A stretch of DNA of 64,000 nucleotides from a virus: positions 46,148 to 110,147 of IMG/VR virus record IMGVR_UViG_3300005096_000058; one strand, 5' to 3'. The translations under genes and the position numbers were made by a program. Shown here piece by piece: positions 50,550 to 58,184 of this stretch. Positions within the stretch are counted from its first letter, which is position 1; each line of letters starts with the position of its first letter. The notes below the pieces were generated by a model. The model was not told where the DNA came from, made no database searches, and saw only the letters and a list, made by a program, of their open reading frames with translations.

Positions 50550-50801
50550 TCAGGGGGACCGGTTGGCGAGCGCGCTTGTGGCGATCTGTTGTGCGACTTC
50601 AAGGGTCGGCGCGCGTTGGACTGCTTCCAACGAAATCTTGCGGCAGGCGAGTTCCGCAAGCAGCGCCCGGCCGACGTCGCTATCGAGAAATATGGCTTGG
50701 GCTGCATGGGTGCCGCACAACGTCTGGAGATCGGCGTCAATCTCCGACAACTCGCGGGACACTGCTGTGACCTTTAGACGCTTTGTTTTTCTTTTTGCCA
50801 T
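50550..50801 (-). CDS. small basic/helical hypothetical protein
   Basis: 83 residues, Lys/Arg-rich start (AKRKTKRLKVTAVS), helices with LQTLCGTHAAQAIFLDSDVG and LEVAQQIATSALA. Overlaps the upstream gene by 65 nt, which is unusually long here; both frames look coding. Family unknown. Confidence 0.45.
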   Translation of the reverse strand: MAKRKTKRLKVTAVSRELSEIDADLQTLCGTHAAQAIFLDSDVGRALLAELACRKISLEAVQRAPTLEVAQQIATSALANRSP

Positions 50802-51072
50802 GGCCGTCCATCACCTTCTGCATGCGTTGCTTCAAAGATTTCAGAGGTCGCAGAGCCTTCTCCAGCTCCTCAATCCGATTAAGCAATAAGGCTTCGTATT
50901 CACCCTCTTCAGAGTCGCCTTCATTCTGAAAACATTCCCCCTCATCATTGTCATGGGTGGCATAGGCTTCGTCTAGCTCCTGCTCCGCATCATCCAAAGC
51001 TTCACGAAGTCCAGACGGGCCACCAAGGCGGACCTTCTCTTCACGAAGGCGGCGCCGGAGCCATGGGGTCAC
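50737..51072 (-). CDS. acidic helical hypothetical protein
   Basis: 111 residues. Acidic centre (ECFQNEGDSEEGEYEALLL) and coiled coil (RIEELEKALRPLKSLKQRMQ), basic C-terminus. Family unknown. Confidence 0.5.
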   Translation of the reverse strand: MTPWLRRRLREEKVRLGGPSGLREALDDAEQELDEAYATHDNDEGECFQNEGDSEEGEYEALLLNRIEELEKALRPLKSLKQRMQKVMDGHGKKKNKASKGHSSVPRVVGD

Positions 51073-51395
51073 GGGGTGACGATCGGGACTGGGATCTCTT
51101 GCACCTTGGCTACGAGGGCGGCGAGCACACGCAACTGGAGTTCGTCTGCCAATGCGGTGGGGATACGCCTGGCCTTGTGCATGGCAGCGATCGCCCCCTG
51201 CACTGACCCTGCGGCCATCAGGAACGCTTGGGAAGCTTGCTGCGCCTTGAGGGCCGATCCTTTGTGGTTAGGGTCGATCGCTTCGATCAGCTGCCTTTTG
51301 AGGGGGAGCTCTGCGACCATCTCCAAGATCCAATTCTTGGCCTCGTCGTCAGTCTCCAGGAACCACCCTGGAGCTTGCTCTAACTTTGCGAACAT
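51069..51395 (-). CDS. helical hypothetical protein
   Basis: 108 residues. Helical bundle-like sequence with AKNWILEMVAELPLKRQLIE, AQQASQAFLMAAGSVQGAIA and a C-terminal hydrophobic helix (LRVLAALVAKVQEIPVP). ATGA overlap downstream. Family unknown. Confidence 0.5.
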   Translation of the reverse strand: MFAKLEQAPGWFLETDDEAKNWILEMVAELPLKRQLIEAIDPNHKGSALKAQQASQAFLMAAGSVQGAIAAMHKARRIPTALADELQLRVLAALVAKVQEIPVPIVTP

Positions 51396-51399
51396 TCAT

Positions 51400-52233
51400 T
51401 CACCCCACTGCCAACAATTCGTTGACGTCTGTACGGCCGGCGCCATCGGTGTTGACTACATATTTGGTGGTCAGCGTCTGGATTTTTGCGTCTGGCCAGA
51501 TGAGTTGAAACAACGGGCCAAGGGCGGGGTCACAGCTGTTGCTATAGATCACCGTCGCGCCTGCGTTGCGCCACTTCCAGATCTGGCAGAGGAGCTCGAC
51601 GTGGTCCGCGTGATCAAAGCCCCCAGCCGTGTACCCGGCAAAGGCTCCGTAGTAGGGCGGATCGACGTAGACGCAGGCCCCTGGGGCTACCTCCAGCTCT
51701 TGGTAGCTCCCCGTGCGCAGCTCGACGTACTGTAACGCTTGGTGCCATTCGTCGATGTTGTCGTTGTCAGGGAGAGCGATGCTCTTGTATTTGCCCCAGG
51801 AAGCGTTCAGTTTGTCTTGGCGGTTCACGCGCCAGAGTCCGTTGAATGTGGTTTGTTTCAGGAACACGAAGCGCGCAGGATCACGTCCTTTTTCGCTTTC
51901 ATTCCAGAGGCGTCTGGACTCCAAGAACATTTGGGCGCGATCTTCCTGGGTCCCGTCGTCGTACTGCTCACGGTAGACCGACAATGCGGCTTTCAACCTC
52001 TGCACCCCCCGGGGGTCCTGCACCATTTGGTAGAGGGACATCAGGTGAGGGTTGATGTCCCCCAGCGACACGCGTTGGCACGTGTCCAGATCTCCAGCGT
52101 TGACCAGCTCGCAGAAGAGCGCGGCGCCCCCTGCAAACGGCTCGTGATATTCGGTCACGACGAGAGGGACATGCTCCGCAATGTCGGGGGCCAACCGGGT
52201 TTTCCCTCCGACGTATTTGGTCAATGGGCGCAT
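51400..52233 (-). CDS. dam: Dam/D12-class adenine N6-methyltransferase
   Basis: 277 residues from ATG 52233 (TGATG overlap with a tiny zinc-ribbon gene). Motif X KYVGGKTRLAP, motif I EPFAGGAALFCELV, region with FVFLKQTTFNGLWRVN and catalytic DPPYYGAF (Asp191-Tyr194) identify the D12/Dam family. It transfers methyl from SAM to adenine N6, commonly in GATC. It likely protects phage DNA or alters host regulation. Confidence 0.88.
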   Translation of the reverse strand: MRPLTKYVGGKTRLAPDIAEHVPLVVTEYHEPFAGGAALFCELVNAGDLDTCQRVSLGDINPHLMSLYQMVQDPRGVQRLKAALSVYREQYDDGTQEDRAQMFLESRRLWNESEKGRDPARFVFLKQTTFNGLWRVNRQDKLNASWGKYKSIALPDNDNIDEWHQALQYVELRTGSYQELEVAPGACVYVDPPYYGAFAGYTAGGFDHADHVELLCQIWKWRNAGATVIYSNSCDPALGPLFQLIWPDAKIQTLTTKYVVNTDGAGRTDVNELLAVG

Positions 52234-52325
52234 CACCGCTCCTCACTGTAGCCGCACACCGTGCAACACCAAGAATTCTGAGTGAGACGGCGTAAGGCCT
52301 CCTCGTCGCAGTTTGGACACTTCAT
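52233..52325 (-). CDS. 30-residue zinc-ribbon miniprotein
   Basis: A short frame from ATG 52325 whose TGA overlaps the dam ATG. Reads KCPNCDEEALRRL, then WCCTVCGYSEER: a complete CxxC...CxxC ribbon. The ribosome site is weak, but the metal pattern and the TGATG junction argue that it is translated. Confidence 0.5.
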   Translation of the reverse strand: MKCPNCDEEALRRLTQNSWCCTVCGYSEER

Positions 52326-52344
52326 GATCTCAGGGGTAGGGGTT

Positions 52345-53382
52345 TCAGCTGTCTGGATACGGAGCGGCATGTGTGTCCCCTTTCATAAGGTAAAGCTGGC
52401 GGGCTGCAGACGCGGCGCGCATGAGTCTGCAAGCCAAGTGTTGTAGCTCCTCAGTCTTCTCCACGGCAATGACCCAGTCGAGGCGGATCTCCCCATAGCC
52501 CACGTACGCTCCTGCGAGTGCACCAGCGATGGCGGCAATGCTATCGCTGTCTCCGGGAGAATTGGCCCCCATGCGGACCACGGCTGTGTGCCCACCCACT
52601 TTGACGTAGCGGAGAAACACAAAGAGCGCAGCCGCCACGGCTTCGTGCCCGGCCCATCCGCGCCATTGGTCCAGCATAGCGGCTGTGGTGATCTTGCCGT
52701 CCTGAGCAGACGCTTCGGCGATCACGAGCATGTCCCCGGTGCCTTGGTCGTAACGGTAAGCGGCGTCTTGCATGCTGGAGGCGATGCGTGCGGGATCGTA
52801 GTTGCGTAAAGCTGACCAGACGCCAGCGGCCAGAGCGGCACTCGCAGCCATCGCCAACGGGGCGCCGTGGGTCAACCGGCTGTGCTCCGCTGCCACCTTG
52901 ATCGCGCGCGCACGATCGTCAAAGTAGAACAGCCCGTAAGGGTGCGCACGCATGACGCTACCGCAGCCACCCGCACCGTCGTTGGTGTTGGGTCCGCCGC
53001 ACTCCCACCAGGGAAGCTGGCCCTCGTCGAGCTTAGTGCACCCTGACATGCACGCGCCGCCTGGAGCCCGATTATTGTCTGGGCTTTTGTACCAAGCAAT
53101 GAACTCCTCAGCGACTTCAGAGGCGGCGTCATTCACCGTACCCACCTTGCCAGCTCGGATCAGGCCCTCGGCCACCGCGCGGGCCATCTGCGTGTCGTCG
53201 CTGTAGATTGCGCAGTTTTCTCCGTCGATCTCGCGTAGTTGCAGCGTCTGGATACCGGCAGAGCCAAAGCGTTTGTGTATGTCCGCCATGGACGAGAACT
53301 CGACGGTATAACCCAACGCATCCCCTATGGCGGACCCCAAAATGCACCCCATGAACTTGTCTTTCAGATCGATTGCAGGCAC
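52345..53382 (-). CDS. ADP-ribosylglycohydrolase
   Basis: 345 residues, GTG start at 53382 with AGGAGG upstream, first gene after a shared-family promoter. Motifs of the DraG/ARH family: GCILGSAIGDALGYTVEFS, YSDDTQMARAVAEG (Asp62, Asp63), NDGAGGCGSVMRAHPYGLF, HSRLTHGAPLAM and NSPGDSDSIAAIAGALAGA (Asp278, Asp280). The enzyme removes ADP-ribose from modified arginine or other targets using two Mg2+. In a phage it may undo ADP-ribosylation by host defence (DarT-like) or balance the phage's own transferase. Confidence 0.88.
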   Translation of the reverse strand: MPAIDLKDKFMGCILGSAIGDALGYTVEFSSMADIHKRFGSAGIQTLQLREIDGENCAIYSDDTQMARAVAEGLIRAGKVGTVNDAASEVAEEFIAWYKSPDNNRAPGGACMSGCTKLDEGQLPWWECGGPNTNDGAGGCGSVMRAHPYGLFYFDDRARAIKVAAEHSRLTHGAPLAMAASAALAAGVWSALRNYDPARIASSMQDAAYRYDQGTGDMLVIAEASAQDGKITTAAMLDQWRGWAGHEAVAAALFVFLRYVKVGGHTAVVRMGANSPGDSDSIAAIAGALAGAYVGYGEIRLDWVIAVEKTEELQHLACRLMRAASAARQLYLMKGDTHAAPYPDS

Positions 53383-53408
53383 GTGGCCCTCCTTTTGTGT
53401 CTGAAAGC

Positions 53409-53447
53409 ATGGTAAGGCATATTGCCCGCTCTGTCAAGACATTTGTC
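53409..53447 (-). promoter_or_regulatory. shared-family promoter with degenerate palindrome (copy 6)
   Basis: Minus-strand TTGACA (53437-53432), 17-nt spacer GAGCGGGCAATATGCCT, TACCAT (53414-53409). The operator is imperfect (AGACATTTGTC, 53437-53447). It starts right after the stop of the Ala/Lys protein and drives 53382 down to about 50261. Confidence 0.75.
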
Positions 53448-53452
53448 GTGCG

Positions 53453-54379
53453 CTATTGCTGTGGGACAAATCCATTAGGCGGAGGATAACCTGGGGGCAT
53501 CTGCTGTTGCGGGGGTGGGGACGACATCGGCATCTGCTGCGGCTGCATCTGTTGGGGGGGCTGTTGCAGCTGTTGTGGAGGCATTTGCTGCTGCGGCGGT
53601 GGCGGTGGCTGCATCTGTTGCGGCGGGGGGGCCGACATGGGCATTTGCTGCTGGGGAGGAGGGGTCGACATTGGGGCTAGTGGTGGTCCTCCAGGTGCCG
53701 GGCCCGGTACGCCTGCATAGCCTGGGGTGGGCGGTGGTGGTGTCGCGGCGGCGTTGGGGGCGGCAGGTTGTGGTGGGGCTTGGTTACTCAGCAACAGCTG
53801 CTCAAGGAGGCTGGTGATTTTTTGGAGTTCGGCGAGGGCTTGTTGGTCCATTTGTTCTTCCGTCCAGAAGGGAAGATCATCGGCGTTCAAAAGCGCCTCT
53901 GCCTCGTCTTCAGGGGGTTCGGGTTTATCGTCATCGTCGTTGGTAGCAACGTCGAGCTCTTGTTGAACCGGGGCGCCCGGTTCGGGAGGGGGCGGAGGTG
54001 GGGCTGTCTGGACAACGGCAGACTTTCCAGATTGGCAGCACCACTCTCCAGACGCGTCGCGGGAGGCGGCGAACAAGCCTGCGCCCGTGCGCATGATGAG
54101 ACCCTTTTCTTCCAGACCTTCCAGGATTTTGGCGGCGTCGACGGCGATGGCTCCCACGGTCATCTCTGCCTCACCTAAGGACAGCCCCCGGTGTGCGCAC
54201 GTCGTGGTCATTACTGAAAGTATGGAACTTTCAGCTTGTCCTGCGGGGGTGAGCCGGATCTCTTCGGGGGTGGGTGGATCCTTCTTGGCTGCTGCGCGCT
54301 TCTTGCGCGTGGTGGTGGCCTTTGTGGTGGCCACTTTCTTCTTGGCTGCGGCTTTCTTTTTCGTCGTGCGTGTAGCCAT
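53453..54379 (-). CDS. histone-like Ala/Lys N-terminus, winged-helix-like middle and Pro/Gln-rich tail
   Basis: 308 residues from ATG 54379 with AGGAGG upstream. The first 35 residues are a Lys/Ala/Thr-rich histone-H1/AlgP-like segment (TKKKAAAKKKVATTKATTTR). Residues 40-110 resemble a winged helix (SLGEAEMTVGAIAVDAAKIL followed by LEEKGLIMRTGAGLFAAS). A Pro/Gln/Met tail fills 200-308. It is flanked by a terminator upstream and a shared promoter downstream, giving a single-gene unit. DNA compaction or regulation is inferred. Confidence 0.6.
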   Translation of the reverse strand: MATRTTKKKAAAKKKVATTKATTTRKKRAAAKKDPPTPEEIRLTPAGQAESSILSVMTTTCAHRGLSLGEAEMTVGAIAVDAAKILEGLEEKGLIMRTGAGLFAASRDASGEWCCQSGKSAVVQTAPPPPPPEPGAPVQQELDVATNDDDDKPEPPEDEAEALLNADDLPFWTEEQMDQQALAELQKITSLLEQLLLSNQAPPQPAAPNAAATPPPPTPGYAGVPGPAPGGPPLAPMSTPPPQQQMPMSAPPPQQMQPPPPPQQQMPPQQLQQPPQQMQPQQMPMSSPPPQQQMPPGYPPPNGFVPQQ

Positions 54380-54425
54380 CGGGCTCACCTCCTGATCTAA
54401 GACAACAAACTCGTCGCCTTAATTT

Positions 54426-54463
54426 CCAAAAAATAAAAGAGGCACCGCGAAGGGTGCCTCTTT
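54426..54463 (-). terminator. strong rho-independent terminator
   Basis: Perfect 11-bp stem AAAGAGGCACC/GGTGCCTCTTT with a 6-nt loop, followed on the minus strand by TATTTTTT. It ends the transcript of the small acidic protein (54483-54857). It is the best terminator in the window. Confidence 0.9.
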
Positions 54464-54482
54464 CGAAAGTAGTTCCGCCGAC

Positions 54483-54857
54483 TTAGACGTCGAGGTCATC
54501 CTCGTCATCGCCGTCGTAGCCAGCCAGAGGCTCCTGAGCCACCTCAGGGGTCGGGGGAGGAGCGGTCAACCCCTCAGACGCCCATTCCGCGATGTCAGCA
54601 GCGGTGCCTCGGCTGATGACCGCGATCGCGTACTTGTGACCCTGGAACCGCTCGTTAACGAGCGTCATGATTTTCCCTGAAACTGTGTCCTCGCTGTGCC
54701 CGGCTGCGAGCAGGGTAGCACGTAGAACCATGTCGATAGCTTCAGGGTTTTTGCATTTGGCGACGATGTAGCCGTCATCGTCCTTGTGCGGCTGCAGCCG
54801 CAGCGTGGGCAGATTGTGAAGCTGAATGTAGATGCGAGACGCTTTGAGATTTTCCAT
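54483..54857 (-). CDS. small acidic-tailed protein, single-gene transcript
   Basis: 124 residues from ATG 54857 with GGGAG upstream; upstream in-frame starts lie inside the promoter. Contains YIQLHNLPTLRLQPHKDDDG and MTLVNERFQGHKYAIAVISR with an Asp/Glu tail (GYDGDDEDDLDV). An acidic C-terminal tail of this kind is typical of small ssDNA-binding or DNA-mimic proteins. Family unknown. It sits between a shared promoter and a strong terminator. Confidence 0.6.
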   Translation of the reverse strand: MENLKASRIYIQLHNLPTLRLQPHKDDDGYIVAKCKNPEAIDMVLRATLLAAGHSEDTVSGKIMTLVNERFQGHKYAIAVISRGTAADIAEWASEGLTAPPPTPEVAQEPLAGYDGDDEDDLDV

Positions 54858-54896
54858 TTGTTCTCCCTTTTCACCCGTTGTGGGTGGGTTGCTCGC

Positions 54897-54936
54897 AGCA
54901 TAGACGCCGGGCATATTGCCGTCAAGTGTTTTGTCT
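54897..54936 (-). promoter_or_regulatory. shared-family promoter, degenerate operator (copy 7)
   Basis: Minus-strand TTGACG (54925-54920), 17-nt spacer GCAATATGCCCGGCGTC, TATGCT (54902-54897). The upstream half reads ACAGACAAAACAC instead of the perfect palindrome. Drives a single gene ended by the strong terminator. Confidence 0.75.
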
Positions 54937-54943
54937 GTGTTTT

Positions 54944-55723
54944 TTATTCGGGAGGGAGGAGGCATTGCCCATCGAATGATTGATCTCGACGGCTGAACAA
55001 CTCTAGGGCGTCGTCGTCGACAGCCCCCACATCCATACCCGGAACAATTGGTCGTCGGAACGCCGCCGCTTTGATACGATCTCCCGGGAATAACGGACCA
55101 GGGTCCTGCTTCCGTCCCGGGCTCAAGAAGCTGTGATCAAGGATGCGGCCGGCGGTGATCGCTGGCGTGTCCTGCACCATAAGCCTGACCAGAAAGATGT
55201 TTGATTCGATCAGCTCCTCGGTGAACGGTTCCCACCATCGAGTGTGCCCGTCGTCGCCTATATGGCTCTGGGGTGCGGGGAGATCGGCCGGGTAGGGCCT
55301 GCCTTTGATCCAGCCTTGCCCTGACTTCTTCGGGACAAAGAATGACTTGGTTTTTTCGTCTCGGATCAGCCACCCGTAATTGCTGTTCTCGATGCCAACT
55401 GTGAATTCGTTGATTTCCGCCTTGGGGTCCATCAGGGGCCAGCGCCCTGAATTGAGGCCCGCTGCGTGGTAACACACCTCGTCGAGGTCAGCCTGCTGGA
55501 CGGTGTGACCATTCCGGTAGATTGTGAAATGCGCGAAGTATTTGGCCGGTGGGACCAGCTTACCCTTCCAGACAGATTTGCCCGCAACCCAGCGAACAAG
55601 GCTTCGGCCTGAGCCGCCGCCCGTGTAATGCTGCACAACGCCCGACAAAGGCAGCGTGCGTTTGTGGCGCACCAAGGCTGCGCGCACGTATTCGATTTTG
55701 GGGCTGAGAAGTTTGTACGTCAC
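54944..55723 (-). CDS. endolysin: N-acetylmuramoyl-L-alanine amidase
   Basis: 259 residues from GTG 55723, in GTGA overlap with the clamp gene. Amidase_2 motifs: VVQHYTGG (His32), VCYHAAGLNSGRWP, TVGIENSNYGW and ILDHSFLSPGRKQDPGPLFP (His197, Asp207). The family uses Zn to cut the amide between MurNAc and L-Ala in peptidoglycan. No signal peptide, so it needs a holin. The C-terminal 50 residues could bind cell wall. Confidence 0.85.
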   Translation of the reverse strand: MTYKLLSPKIEYVRAALVRHKRTLPLSGVVQHYTGGGSGRSLVRWVAGKSVWKGKLVPPAKYFAHFTIYRNGHTVQQADLDEVCYHAAGLNSGRWPLMDPKAEINEFTVGIENSNYGWLIRDEKTKSFFVPKKSGQGWIKGRPYPADLPAPQSHIGDDGHTRWWEPFTEELIESNIFLVRLMVQDTPAITAGRILDHSFLSPGRKQDPGPLFPGDRIKAAAFRRPIVPGMDVGAVDDDALELFSRRDQSFDGQCLLPPE

Positions 55724-56835
55724 TTGGGTGCCTCCACTTTGATGAGGGGCCAGACCGCCTCCACGAACCTGTCCGCTTCCAGACGAATGGGGTCCGTGGA
55801 GGTGGAATAGCACACGTTGACTAGGTCATCCGCGATATTGTGCAGCGCGTCCCAGAGGAGTTTGCCACGGTAGCGCGCGATGACGATGTCAGTGCTGGGG
55901 GCAGCTGGGAAGGGGAGCGTCTGGGCAAACTTGACCTCCCCGTCAGCCTCAATGCCTTGGATACTGAGGGCAGCATCGCCAAAGCGGAGTTCCACTTGCT
56001 GCGAAACGGTAGACGTTTGTGCGTGCTTCACAGCTTGTTTGAACGCCATTTTGTCGACGATAGAACGGTGGCCGAGGTGCTTGTCTGGGAGCATGGCAGA
56101 CAGGTCAAAATACGTACTTGCGTCCAGACATTTGGTGAAACGGAGTTCGCCTCCAGCCCAGAAAAAAGCGTGCTCGCCGTGCCATCCCACCGCGCACCCG
56201 AGCGCGTCATTTTTGCGGGCGGGCCATTGCGCGAAAATGCGTGCGGGAACCAACCGGGGCTCGTGCGTGAGCGCTAGCGACGTGCGGGCTACGCGGTACT
56301 GATCGCTGGCCTCGGTCCACTTGGGGTGGAAGTGCACACCTTGCAGTGCGGGGCGCTCGTGCCCGTCCTTGGTGTCCTTCTGCGCGGCGTGGAGCACGGC
56401 CTTGATATGCGGCCACCCTTCAAAGCGGTGGAGCTCAGGTGGCGCCTCAGGCAACGGCGGGAATTCTGATCCATGTGTGCACGGAACCACAAATTTGTTC
56501 CCTGATTGGAAATCGATCCGTGCTGTGCTGGGGCCGGTTGTTTTGATTTCAAAGCGCGTGGTTTTCTTGGTGCCCTTGAACGCGATCGCCAAGGAGGTTG
56601 CCCGCATGGTGAGATCAGGCACGACCTCGAAAGGGTCGATGGTGATCATCACGCCCGTGTCGCCGTCTGTGGCGGTCACATATCCTGGAAACGTGGGCCA
56701 CCAGCCCCCCGCGGCATCCTGCTGAAAGTCCGCGGGGGGCACGCAATGGACGCAGTGTATCGCGCGGATGGCTTGATCCTTAGCTTCCTTCGCCGCAAAT
56801 TTCGCAGCGCGAAGCAAAGCGTCACGTAGCAGCAT
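55720..56835 (-). CDS. DnaN-like DNA polymerase sliding clamp
   Basis: 371 residues, the size of bacterial beta clamps. Repeating alpha/beta elements include SIVDKMAFKQAVKHAQTSTV and a C-terminal domain with YRGKLLWDALHNIADDLVNV, CYSTSTDPIRLEADRF and VEAVWPLIK, similar to the final beta-clamp strands. It should ring DNA and tether the polymerase. Sequence is divergent, so the call rests on these patterns and the replication neighbourhood. Confidence 0.6.
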   Translation of the reverse strand: MLLRDALLRAAKFAAKEAKDQAIRAIHCVHCVPPADFQQDAAGGWWPTFPGYVTATDGDTGVMITIDPFEVVPDLTMRATSLAIAFKGTKKTTRFEIKTTGPSTARIDFQSGNKFVVPCTHGSEFPPLPEAPPELHRFEGWPHIKAVLHAAQKDTKDGHERPALQGVHFHPKWTEASDQYRVARTSLALTHEPRLVPARIFAQWPARKNDALGCAVGWHGEHAFFWAGGELRFTKCLDASTYFDLSAMLPDKHLGHRSIVDKMAFKQAVKHAQTSTVSQQVELRFGDAALSIQGIEADGEVKFAQTLPFPAAPSTDIVIARYRGKLLWDALHNIADDLVNVCYSTSTDPIRLEADRFVEAVWPLIKVEAPK

Positions 56836-57628
56836 CGTCTCCCCCTAAAGTTTTTTGTCGTCGTCGCTTGAGAATCGCCATAGCAGCGCTGCGTACCTCG
56901 TCGGTAGAAAGCTTGGGTTTGTCCAGACCCACTTGCGGAGTCAGGCCGGCAGCGGCCCCCATCCCATAACCCGGCTTCGTCGTGACGTGCATGATCGCCT
57001 CGGCCATCTCCTCGCGAACCTTGATCAGCTTGAGGAGCGCGTCGACCGCTTTGTCTCCTGACACGCCCAAAAAAGGATCGAGGTGCTGCATGCGGGTGAG
57101 TCCGCAGACTTTACAAATCTCGACAGGCTCAATGAGCTTGCCGGGATAATTGACGATGTCCCCGGCTTCCCAGTCGTGATCTAAGGGCATCAACCGCTTG
57201 AACAGCTGCGTCTGGATTTTTTCCATCTGGTCGACGAGGAGCATTTTGTGTTGAATGAGCCGATCGCCTACCCGGGCTTCTATCTGGGCACGCCAGCGAT
57301 CAAGGAGTTCGCGACGTCGTGGGCTCCAGTTATCTTTGAGGCTCCATTTTTCCATCGTCGACAACGGAACCGAGGCGAACATCGGGTCCTCACACAATGC
57401 GCGCACGCTGCGGCCATTCAAATCGGTGGTGTACTGGAGGCCAGCGGCATACCTCAACCAATTCTGGCTACCGTTGGCGTCGGTGGGGATCTCCACCTTG
57501 ACCACCTCGGGGGCCATGACCACTGCCTTGCGTGTTTTGACTTTGGGTTTGGATCTTTTCTTAGGTGGCGGACGCTTTTTAGGGGCGGGCGTCGTCATCA
57601 CCTTCTTTGCACGTTTTTTGGTCGCCAT
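56822..57628 (-). CDS. terminase small subunit-like HTH protein
   Basis: 268 residues from ATG 57628 (TGATG overlap). The N-terminal 40 residues are Lys/Pro/Arg-rich. Residues 70-115 have NGRSVRALCEDPMFASVPLS and TMEKWSLKDNWSPRRRELLD, the pattern of small terminase HTH domains where an S/T-rich helix is followed by W-K-x-W. A CKVCGLTRMQHLD motif and a helical C-domain follow. TerL lies about 32 kb away, so a TerS role would be unusual; a replication HTH protein is the alternative. Confidence 0.5.
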   Translation of the reverse strand: MATKKRAKKVMTTPAPKKRPPPKKRSKPKVKTRKAVVMAPEVVKVEIPTDANGSQNWLRYAAGLQYTTDLNGRSVRALCEDPMFASVPLSTMEKWSLKDNWSPRRRELLDRWRAQIEARVGDRLIQHKMLLVDQMEKIQTQLFKRLMPLDHDWEAGDIVNYPGKLIEPVEICKVCGLTRMQHLDPFLGVSGDKAVDALLKLIKVREEMAEAIMHVTTKPGYGMGAAAGLTPQVGLDKPKLSTDEVRSAAMAILKRRRQKTLGGDDAAT

Positions 57629-57927
57629 CAGATGCAGCCTGCACCTTCGCACCGCTTTCGGTACTCACGCATCGCAATCATGATCAACTGCCCGACGTGC
57701 TCGCGAATCCAATTGTGAGACTCTTTGAAATACTTGCCCCGCTGATCGCCAGGGCCAAGACTTGTCGGGACATGAAAGTTGATCTCAGGGACAAGGTGCC
57801 CCTCTTTGTTGTGCACAAGTTTGAGTTCCACCCATTCCTCCTTCAGCCCAAGCGACATAGCGATGCGGGTGCGGCACGCGTTCAGCGTTTCAAAGCGGAT
57901 GGAGTCTTGGTTGAGTAGAATGATCAT
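57628..57927 (-). CDS. hypothetical protein
   Basis: 99 residues from ATG 57927, starting 9 nt after the upstream stop. Alpha/beta with IILLNQDSIRFETLNACRTR and WVELKLVHNKEGHLVPEINF. Resembles small phage proteins with an amphipathic helix near the end (IREHVGQLIMIAMREYRKRC). Function unknown. Confidence 0.5.
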   Translation of the reverse strand: MIILLNQDSIRFETLNACRTRIAMSLGLKEEWVELKLVHNKEGHLVPEINFHVPTSLGPGDQRGKYFKESHNWIREHVGQLIMIAMREYRKRCEGAGCI

Positions 57928-57935
57928 GGGCGCTT

Positions 57936-58184
57936 TCAGAGGGGGAGGTGAGGGCCGTCGTCGACGGTGTAGGTCCACCCCGTGACCACTCGCGTAAGCC
58001 TAGCAGGCGCCATGTGGCCCGCCACGACGTAGGAACGCTTTATCGTCCCATTCGGGTGGAATTTGACTTGGGTAACTTCATGGGTAACGTCGTCGATCGA
58101 CGTTACCATCGACACTCTATGTCCGTCTCCGTCATAGACCTTGATTAGGTTAGCTAGCTGATGCACACCAACTTCAATGCGCAT
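57936..58184 (-). CDS. small beta-rich hypothetical protein
   Basis: 82 residues from ATG 58184 (11-nt overlap with the HNH gene). Strands: LANLIKVYDGDGHRVSMVTS, THEVTQVKFHPNGTIKRSYV. Family unknown. Confidence 0.5.
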   Translation of the reverse strand: MRIEVGVHQLANLIKVYDGDGHRVSMVTSIDDVTHEVTQVKFHPNGTIKRSYVVAGHMAPARLTRVVTGWTYTVDDGPHLPL

